A DNA stretch of 64,000 nucleotides from positions 12,655,725 to 12,719,724 of the forward strand of contig CM046866.1 of the NCBI GenBank assembly GCA_025617745.1, in the 5' to 3' direction. Of this stretch, positions 21,729 through 32,800 are shown piece after piece. Position 1 is the first letter of the stretch, and the number at the start of each line of letters is the position of its first letter. Source of the stretch: Heliocidaris erythrogramma. Taxonomy: Eukaryota; Echinodermata; Echinoidea; Camarodonta; Echinometridae. The notes beneath the pieces are model-generated. The model was not told where the DNA came from. It made no database searches and saw only the letters and a list, made by a program, of their open reading frames with translations. The position numbers and the translations under genes were made by a program.

Positions 21729-23776
21729 ATGGAATTCTTGAGTCTTAGCCCAATTGCAGTTCTGACTTTATCCGTGTTACTGATTGTTCTAGGGTACAGA
21801 TGTCTGCTTTGTATAACATCAGTATGGGGCGAAGTAAAGCGGATAGTGCACATTCGGCGCACTCTCCCAGGTGCTCCTCCCCACTGGCTGTTTGGGAACG
21901 TCCTGCAAGAACCCGGACCCCTGACTCCTGGGTTCGAGTGGCATCGGAACATGGCCAAGACCTACCGACGGCTTCATGTGTTCTGGATGGGATGGAAACC
22001 CTCGGTAGTACTGAACCATCCCAACTCTGTACGAAACGTGCTCAATGGCAATGTCGGGACGGTTAAAGTAAGTCATGACCTATCAATCGACCTATGTCTT
22101 GTGCATCCAAGCTGTATTATACGATATCAAAGTGTATTTATGTTGCAGTTATGATATATCAAAATTTAACCAGCGTAGCCTCTCAGTATTAATACTGATT
22201 AATACTGATTAATACTGATTAATAGTAATCCTGTAATACTAATCATGTTTATGGTGTATAATTCATTCATACTGCCATATCATATGGCCAAATACTAAGT
22301 TGACTCAAGGAGTACTGTGATAATTCCTTGGTTGACTCCATTTTACTGCTACTAAACCCTCAAATGAGGGCATAGTACATTCTCGAGATGACCGATGAGC
22401 TGTTAATCTTTAACCGAGAACAGTAAATATTTGTTTTATTTAACGCTTCTCGACCATTTGTGCATCCCTATATTTTGACCTAACAATAATGTCCGTCAGC
22501 ACGCATTATTGCCAACCGATCAAACAGTGTAAATGTACAGGAGCCTGTTACTGGGGGTGCTGTGAGCAAAAAAAAAGGTCCTCAGCATTTTAGTGTCTTG
22601 TAAGTCCAAAAATCTCTGACAAGCAAAAAAGAAAAGGGGTCATCAGCGTTTTAGGGTCTCTGTTTAACTACTTTTTAGCTACTGCACCCCAGCATCTTCA
22701 GCCCTCTAGGGGGTGCTGCAGCACCCCCCGCACCCCCGGCTCCCAGGCCCCTGTAAATGTATTATTCGTCTTACTGCAAGTATTGTCTTAATACAACGTC
22801 TGATTTATAGTTTGGAATTATTGAAATTACTCTTTTTGGTGAGATTGATTTTGTGCAGTTTCAAAGTGAAAACCATATGAATTACGATTTATGTCATTTC
22901 AATACTCTCTTTTTGCTTATACGCGCACAAATGTATGGTTCATTTATTTTTACATGTCTGTTTAAGAAGCAGTATGCTTGTAGGTAAGCAACCAGAGAGA
23001 ATACGGTTCCAAGGCCTATCCAAAAGACTTGGTTGTGATGATGTGCCTTCAAGATCGACGACCCAGTAGACCGGCAGCCCACAAGATGGACAATGATTCA
23101 CCATAAACCCTACCGAGTGTCCCCCAAAAAGGACACACTTTTAAAATGAGATTGTTCACCCAGGTCCTTGACCAGACAGGTCCCTCACCCCATTAAGTAC
23201 ATTTTGACACACCTTATATAGTTAACTGCTCATGTTATTTAGTATTATGTAATCTGAAAGTATATATAGCACCGTCTCTGGTGTAAAAAAAATCAGGCTG
23301 ATGATGGAGTATGACTCCGAAACATCTTCCGTTTCAAAACTTATGTCTTCTTTGTCGTTTTTATTTTTAAGTTACTATCGTGTCGTTCTTTTGGAAATAT
23401 CTAAATTATGGAATATTGGCCTGGGGAAACGGTGCAGCATGCCCATTTACGTTACCACTGATCTACTGCGGTGTCACGGACAAGCGCATCGACTTGGTTT
23501 AAGCCATCACGCCCACTTCGTAAATGTTAACTTGTATCTCATGCGACCCTGGTATTTTCTTATGATGTTTGTTTTCGGGCAGAGCTCTCTTTACCGGCTG
23601 TTTGATGAATGGCTTGGTCCAAATATGGGGACAACAGATGGCGCTTTGTGGAGAAGACACAGGAAACTCATCACAAACTCTTTCCATTTCAACGTTCTTA
23701 GGAGTTACATACCCAAGATGAATCAGGTATTATTGGGAAATTCGTACAAATGCTATTCCTGTCAAAAATGCATATA

Positions 23777-23830
<54 letters not shown>

Positions 23831-26800
23831 GAAATGAGCCAAAACTCAGGACGTACGTAGCTGAATACCACATGTTTATTGGTGTCAAGCTTTCGGCTTA
23901 CGCCTTCTTCAGGAGCTATACAACGAAGAACGAAACGAAAATGGAATACCTAAAACTGATACGAATACCTAAAACTACAACTATTTCTTTGCAATGACTC
24001 TACTCGTGCACATGGGTTGTCATGAATTAAGGTGGCGCCACAATGACACGCATCAGTTAACTTGCTTTTGCGGTAGACCTGGTCACGTGATCTATCGCAC
24101 AAGCAAGCAGAACCACAAACAACAGGTAATGATTTGAATTATATCAAACTTTACATAGATTATCACTATATCGATTTATATACAGATTATTCGTATTGGA
24201 TAGTAGCTATTCCAGAAGTATTGCTCATTACTTTTCTGTTATGCATGCAGTAGTACATGTATTATCATTTTGTTCCATTTTCGTTTCGTTCTTCGTTGTA
24301 TAGCTCCTGAAGAAGGCGTAAGCCGAAAGCTTGACACCAATAAACCTGTGGTATTAAGCTACGTCCTGAGTTTTGGCTCATTTCATTTATTTAATTATCC
24401 TACCAAGACGGCCCGTCATGTTTTGTCTCAGCCATATATTTACAATTATATATATATATATATATGTATATAGTAGTGAAAATTATAAACAAGAAACTCT
24501 TTGAATTGCCCTGAAAAATCGGCTTTAAAGTCAGTTCATTCATTTTGACTAAAGGAAAAATATCGGGATAGCTGCCTGAGCTTACCCTTTTCTTCTTCTT
24601 CTTCTTCTTCTTCTTCTTCTTCTTCTTCTTCTTTTTCTTCTTCTTTTTCCTCTTCTTCTTTTTCTTCTTCTGCCTATCCCAATTTCCGGCATTCTATGTA
24701 GTACGATATAAAACCGGTGAAGTATCGAGTGTTGGAACTATATTTCTATCAAATTGTCAATCTGTTTCAGATTGCAGACACACTCATTTCAGTGATCTCC
24801 AAAAGAGCGGATGCGGGAAGACCCATCGAACTCCACAAAACCACGAGCGCTTTCTCCAGTGACGTCATCTTGCAGTGCGCCTTTTCTCACGAGTCGCACT
24901 GTCAAGAAAGGGAGTCGGTCTATTCGAAATATGTTCATTCCTTGCCGCACATCCTCACGAAAAGGTATGCAATAGGAACAAAATACTTGCTATCAAAATA
25001 TCAAAGGTACTTTAGCCTTTTGCAGGCCAATAATATAGAACTGTATTAATACAATGGTATAAAGAAGAAGATACCGTTTAGAAACTCCCTTCCGACATTG
25101 GAAACTGTCTTTTCATGGAATAATTGACATTCAGATTTCAAGTTTGGGTCTTAAAGGCCAAGTCCACCCTAACAAAAAGTTGATTTGAATAAATAGAGAA
25201 AAATCCAACATGCATAACACTAAAAATTGCATCAAAATAGGATGTAAAATAAGATAGTTATGGTATTTTAAAGTTTCGCTTAATTTCGCAAAACAGTTAT
25301 ATGCACATCCTGCTCAGTATGCAAATGAGGGAACCAGTGACGTCACCCACTCACTATTTCTTTTGTATTTTATTATGTGAAATATAGAATATTTTAATTT
25401 CTGCAGATTTCACAATTAGGAAGCTCTCATTGAATTGTGTATAGGTTGCAACAATGGCAATTACACATGTTCAGCGAGGAATCAAACCTTGTTTCACATT
25501 ATAACAAGGAAAAATTAAAATATTTCGTATTTAATGTAATAAAATACAAAAGAAATAGTGAGTGGGTGACGTAACTGGTTCCCTCATTTGCATACTGAGC
25601 AGGATGTGCATATAACTGTTTTGCGAAATTAAGCGAAACTTTAAAATACCATAACTTTCTTATTTTACATCCTATTTTGATGAAATTTTCAGTGTTATGC
25701 TTGTTGGATTTTACTCTATTTATTCAAATCAACTTTTTGTTTGGGTGGACTTGGCCTTTAAGCGGGCCGCCAGATATGTACCTTAAGCTTTGTTCAGATA
25801 AAAATCGGCGGTACCGATACATCGGCGATTTGTTAAATTTTATAGGCGTCGGCGAGATTGGCGTTGCGATCCGATGTCGGGGTATCCAGCAACGCTTGTG
25901 CTATCGAGCATTCACAAAAAACCGACGTCCCCCGACGGTTTCCTTTGAACATCGTCGATGGGGGGGGGGGGGGGGGGAGGTGTCGGCGTTCAGTCGGAGA
26001 TAAAACGACGATAATTTTAACTCGCACTTAAAAATGACCGACAGGCCGCCGATCATCAAAAAAAAAAATACTGTCGGCGGAAAACCCGATTGATCGACGA
26101 AGCATCTCAGACTTGCCGCCGAATGTGCCCCTCTCACCCCCCAAAATCCATTGAAATCCCATCGTTTATGTGAACGGCGCTATAGTCACACCGCCATGCC
26201 GACTTCAAACCGACTCCAGACCGATGCAATCGGGGGTAATGCAATTTTTGTTCGGTCTGCTATCGATGCGGTAATTGGCAGGGGCGGATCCAGGATTTTT
26301 TAAAAGAGGGGGCCGGCGCCGGAAAAGTACACAAGTAAGGAGGCAATTTTTTTATGTGTAACTGAGGTAATGTTATTTGGCTACGAAGCGCAAGGATAAC
26401 ACTTATTGTCCGTAGCATAGTCCACGGTTTTGTAGCGAAATCAAGCGAAATTGATTTTGTCCTCAAATTTAGTCTTAGGACAGACTGCGTTCAGGTTGAC
26501 CCCGTAACAAAACCAATAATATTGATACAAAATCACAAGTGTTACACATACGATCACTGGTTCGCATCATCTCTACCTCACGATGGTTCGCATTAAAGGG
26601 ATATGCCACCAGGCGGCCGTGGGGAAAGTCAGGATTGCGTAAGCCCCATTCACTTGTACACATAGTTTGTGCGTCGAACGCGTCCGTCGGACTACTGCAA
26701 TTACATTTCGGATTGCACAAAGCCGACCGAATATCGCACGAGAGCTCGAGCTCAGGCTGAGCGTGCATGTTGGGCGGCCACCAGTCTGTCCGAAGTTTGC

Positions 26801-29800
26801 GCCCCGCGGGCCTGGACGCGTATTTTTTTTTTCTGGCAAAACTTGCGCCATTTATATATAGCGGCCGGGGCAACAGCATGATCACGGTGCCCTCTCATGG
26901 CATAAATACGCCCACAGTCTGCGGTTGAGTATCCCTTTAACGTTAGGCAGATAGCCGAAGGTTGGTTAGCTGGTATGTCAATCGCCCGTTCTCATCTAAA
27001 CACACGCCATCGCTATAATATCGCTATAAAACGGAGGTAAAAAACGTTCCGTCCGTCGGTTATGACGAAAAAGCATTGTCCTGAGTATAATAGAAGTGAA
27101 GTTAGGTGCATAGGTTGGTAAATAAAAATCAGGAGTAGTGATAGGCTATACACCCTATGGATATTCATAGCCTATACATGAGCATATTCTTACTTGTTTA
27201 ATGGAAGAAGGCCTGAATTGTGACACTGAGTTCTCTATTTTTCTTTCCGGCCTATACCGGAAGGCTATTAGTCCCCATAATCGCATCCCTTAAATGGTTG
27301 TGTCGTTTCATTATCATTCAAAAGATCTCTAAGTCCACTCCTGTCATTCGACTTCATCTTCCGGAGATCTTCCCTCTACCAGGAATGGAGAGAGGGGATC
27401 GACACCCTTCACGGACTTCAAGAGAAGCTCATCTCTAATCGTAGGGACCACCACAGAAAGGCAGGACTGAAGGTGAGCTAGGTATAAGTTAGAATCAATT
27501 GGATGTAAAACATAACTAGGACATCCCAACAGACTAACAGCCCACGGGCCAGACAATAGTAAGTTTTCAAATGTGTCGACGTGAACGCCGTCCTAGTTCC
27601 TCCCAGCTACAATGGACTGCTTTGTGACCGCGCTTTGTGCAAAAACGGCTCACCCGTCCACTGGCTTCTCCCTCGTCCACTAGTCAGATCGAGAACACGT
27701 CAAACATGGTATTAACGTCTTCTCTAAAACGTGAACCTCGCTTCGCCCATTGTTAGCTTCATGCTTCACCTACTTTGTACCATTGTAGCGTCATGTTTGT
27801 ATGCAGTTAACACAAAGCAGTCCATTGTCGCTGGGAGGAGCTAGGACGGCATCTACGTCGACACATTCGAAAACTCCTTAATGTCGGTCTAGTGAACCCT
27901 CATAAAAATTATCAAAGGAGCCGAATAGAAATCATACGGAATCAACATCATACAAGTAGGTTGGAAGAGAAAAACACAAATAAAGTTCCTTCTTGAAAGC
28001 CACATTTATTGTTCCAATAAAGATTCGAATTAAATGAAAATAACACAATTATTATACATGTAGTCCTATGCGTGTTGGGAAGAAGTCCTTTTCATGAAAG
28101 AAATAAGGAGATGAATCATTTTTTTTTTTCGTAAACGCAGGAATTCTCTAAAGGCATGGATTTCTTGGACACCCTCCTCTTGGCCACGGACTCGGAGGGA
28201 GGACTAACGGATGAAGAAATAAGGAACGAGGTATCTTTATCAAATAATTAAACGCGGGAAAAGGAATGAAAATAAACCCAGTGTCCTGACCAAATGAACC
28301 GACTGTTTTTACTTAAGAGTTGGTATAAGCAAATAATTATATACAAAGAAATAGTAAGTTACAATTGTATTTAAAGAATGGTTACCTTATTTTGTCCAGA
28401 AAACCTGAATCGTGAAACGAACCTAATAATTAAACGCGAGAAAAGGAATGAAAATGAACCCAGTGTCCAGACCAAATGAACCGACTGTTTTTACTTAAAG
28501 GGTTACTAAAATAAAAAATTAATTGCCCATTTTTCGTAGGAAGGAGTCATCAGGAGCCAAAAAATATCTATCGCACACTTTTCTATGCATTCAGTCGTAT
28601 TTCATAATCATTTGAAAAGTACATTTTTGCTGATTTACAGAGTCATAAGCCCCGCCCCTAAAAAAACCATCGAAGCGACATCGTGATCTGTGACGTACGA
28701 AAAGTAAAGGAAAATATTCCACCCACCTGTATACCGTGTATGCCCGCAGGCCTGGCAGGCCCAGCCCGGTACGGTGCCGAGTGCGAGCATGATATTCACC
28801 GCATCGACCATTTGCATCGCATATTTTCGTGTTTAATTGCTCACAATAACGTTGATTTGAGGACACAGTTTCATCAATTATGCCGAATCGTTGTATAGTC
28901 GCGGGCTGTAGGAGGACCCCTAAAGATGATGTAAGGGGGTGTAAGCCAACATCTTTTCCTGAAGATGAAAATCTACGGAAATTGTGGGTCGCAAAGGTAA
29001 AGCTCACGCGGGCAGAGTGGCAAGGGCCGGCCAAGTGAGTGGAGTACAATCTGCAGCGATCACTTTGCCGAAGATGATTTTGAGGATCCTGGCCTGTATT
29101 CCGACTTTGGCACGAAGAGAAGGATAAGCTAGCTAAAAGATTCAGCTATTCCAACGATCAGACTTGGATTCAAGTCTTCCAATCTGTTTTTCAACGACAG
29201 AAGCTGCAGCAGCTTCACCCGTAGTTGATGCTGGTCCTTATTCTGTGGGCAGTCGCTCTTATAGTGCCCTTTCTGATGACACTTGTGACCGAAAATTCTG
29301 TCTCTCGTTCGGTAGCGAAGACGACCTAACGAACGAGAGACAGAATTTTCGGTCTACTTTACCCGTAACTCCAGGGAGCTCCAAAGCGCGTTGGAGCTCC
29401 CTGGAGTTACTTCACCCACGGCCCTTCACCGTATTCTGCGAGGGGTTCAAACATATAATATGGTCGACTTTCCCCTTGCCACTCGAGCTTCTTTGCCTTC
29501 GGGGTCCGATAAATCATCTGATAAATCATCTGATAAATCAGAGTTCGTATCTGCATGGCTCAGAAAAGTCCCTCGACTCGGAATCGCGGGCACTTTTCCT
29601 TTCTCTATATATAAGTTACTCGAATTCAGCCAAAATCTAAGTCAGTACTACCGTACTATGTAAAGCGAAGTAAAAAAAAGTGAAATAAACAAAACAAAAG
29701 CGTTCACCAGTCGCTATGTACGAGGGGAACATAGTCACTGCCGTACTAAGATGTGTAGGACATTGTACATACAGACGCATAAAACGGCTGTGCACGCGTT

Positions 29801-32800
29801 TAAGACCAATGCAAAACTTTCGTTCGGCAAGCTCAGATGGATGAGAACATTGTTCAAAAGAAAAGCTAAAAAACAAAACAAGAGCTGTATATTTGGGCAA
29901 AAGCATTTTCTGATCTTGTAGAAAATATATTGCTAATGATTATTCACTCCTAATATTATATTGATTAATTTCCTTTTTTCATAAATTGTCCGTTGAACAG
30001 AGGGGTCAAATACCGCATTCTGTGTACAATATTATATGCTGCAGCCTGCAGATCTTGTGCCTCTTACTCTTCATACGTCACTTGGGGGTTAGCCAATCAG
30101 CTCACGAGTTTTAAGGAACGGTCCCAAAACCTCTACTTTTCCCCCTTTTTCGCCAAAACGAGACATAATTTGGACAATCGATTGGCAGATTCGTGATTAG
30201 AAGGAAAAAATACATGGAAAGAGCACCCATTTTCTCTCTAATTTAGTCAACCTTTAAGAATTGGTATAAGCAAATAATTATATACAAAGAAATAGAAAGT
30301 TACAATTGTATTTAAAGAATGGTTACCTTATTTTGTCCAGAAAACCTGAATCTTGAAACGAACCTAATAAATGGCATGTGATGGCGCTCCTCGTCGACTA
30401 AGAAGAATATGATATCGCCATAATAGGTTTGGAGGCGTCGTAAATCACTTTCTGAAGAAGAAGCTTGCCAGTTATATTAATCCCCAACAATTATGAGCAG
30501 GAGTCAGTTATCGTTTGAAGATGCTGAGACGGCTTATTGAAGCACACAATAAACGACTCGAGAAATAGTGAAGAATTTGTCACGAACTTAGAAATGCCGG
30601 TACGACGGTTCAGAGAAGATGACCTATTATTTTTCCCCAACAATTTCGAGCACGAGTCACGTTTAGATTTTTAGATTGTAGATTTTTTTAATTTAGATTT
30701 TATTTCATTACATTTTCATTTTTCAAAGTACATGTATATAACAATATGTATTGTGCAATTAACAATATACAAATTAATTGACAACACACCTTAGTGCTGA
30801 AACGTTTTCGATCATTGCAAGCAAAATAAAGTGCATTAAAGTTCGAGTTGCAAGAAAAAAAAAGTAACAGCAATGAAGACTACATTAGATTAATTTTATG
30901 AAAATGAGAATGAAAACAGAGACCAGCATAGAATCAGAGCTTGTAGAAGCGCTGGTTCCTGGCAATAGATAAATCATTAAAGATCACATTGCAAGAAAAT
31001 TCCATCAAAATAAATATTGGCTTAATACTTATTATTGCATAGATGGCATAAATTATACAAGGTTATCCAAATTCAACGCTTGGAAACATTTGAATTAATG
31101 ATTATTATCAATTATAAAACGGCAAAATACAGCCCCCGATATAGCAGCTGAAGAGCTCCTTGAACGCTGCTGAGATGTGTGACGACACACGAAGGACCAG
31201 TCCTGTCTAAGCAGACGATGTCCCATAACATCTTACACATTTTTCAGTGCCTGTTTTGTCATCTCCTCTTCACTTATTTCTCTTACTTGACTAGCGTCAG
31301 TCTTAATGTTAGTCTGTTGCCTCACTCTTAACTTCGTGTATGGTATTATTTTGATGAAAAATGCAGCGTTAAAAAAATAAAGGAATCAGTCACTTGTAAG
31401 CAAAATAAGACGCCATTGTATTGCACCGGGCATGTTCGGCGTTTCAAGAGGGAACGAATACAATCTGTGATATTATTCGGAGGGCTTTTCAATTTGAAAA
31501 TGGGGTTTATTTCATTGATCATTGACCCTTCTCCTGTGTATTTACAATCAAACGGTTTTAGTTATCAGAATCAGTTTCACTTTCCCTTTTAGAATGGTGT
31601 GAAATAAGGTCATGTTAAATCTACCAAACTCTTTATAATTTGATAAATAATTGCATTGCAATTACGTTCATTCATTATAGGACGTCGTCTGCTTAAGCAG
31701 GATCGATCCCTAGTGTGACGACATCAAAACATCGCTATATTTCTGGCGAATCCTCGGATATTCCAGATGCTTAGAAGAGCTTTTATTTATGTTGTTTTTA
31801 TAATCATCAGATACGCAGTTGACATAAAACTTATACGATTGCCATCTGTAAGCTTCCCAGTTTCTAGTGATACATTAATTGCCATATTTGTGATTTTCTT
31901 GCAATGTGATCTTTAAAGGGATACTCAACCGCAGATTGTGGACGTTTTAATGTCGCGAGAGGGCACCGTGATCGTTACCTGATCATGCCGTTGCCCCACG
32001 GGGCGCAAACGTCGAACAGGCTGTTCGCCGCGCAACATGCACTCTCCTCTTGAGCTCCAGCTCTCGTGCGAGATTCGGTCGGCTTCATGCAGTCCGAAAA
32101 GTAATCCTAGTAGTCCAACGGACGCGTTCGACGCACAAAATTTGTGTAAGACTGAATGGGGCTCACGCAATCCTGACTTTCCCCATGGCCGCCTGGTGGC
32201 GTATCCCTTTAATACAGTACATAAAAAACTAGAATTGGCAATCATGCATAATATGCCCAATAAAGGGGAAAAGAAGAAGACAGATACATGACCATGGAAA
32301 GCAAACAAATCATAGGCATATGTATAACACACTTTCCATCGAAGAGAAAGCATTGAAAAATACTGTAAACACAAAAAGCTGGGAATAGTAACAATTTAAA
32401 GGAGTAAACTTTACAAAAGACAGAACAAGAAGGAAAAAGTGACAAAGGGGGGTAGGAAAGGGGTGGGAAAGGGGCAGGATCTGGAAGGTTTCTGCTTAGT
32501 ATCAGATTACGCTTTTTAAACAAATTTATTAACTGTAAATAACCATACAAAATAAATGATTGACTAGAGTAAGCTCCGTAAGTTAATGATATCATTCTAA
32601 TCCCTCAAATACAGGTGAACGTTTTCATGTTTGCGGGAATGGATACGACGTCTAGCGCCCTCACGTGGTTTCTTTACTTGATGGCTACCCACCCGGAATA
32701 CCAGATAAAAGTCCAGGAGGAAATTGATGACCTTTTTCGAGATCGTGAGATTCATGAAGTTCGCAGGTGAAAACATGATATTCAAATATTACAACTTGAT

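Larger units (their letters stand above)
28499..30253 (+). mobile_element. Kolobok-like DNA transposon remnant (TTAA TSD, THAP), unit A only
   Basis: TTAA at 28495-28498 and 30254-30257 bracket a 1755-bp insert with weakly inverted ends, AGGGTTACTAAAAT and AATTTAGTCAACCT. It carries a broken THAP domain at 28880-29129 and two perfect hairpins (29288-29353 and 29365-29410). THAP-containing transposases with TTAA duplications are typical of Kolobok. No catalytic domain is visible, so the element is non-autonomous or decayed. It is absent from unit B. Confidence 0.72.

Noticed and set aside
28591..29049. A 152-codon minus-strand ORF opposite the THAP remnant
   Set aside because: It is the shadow of the THAP-coding strand and shows no recognisable domain.
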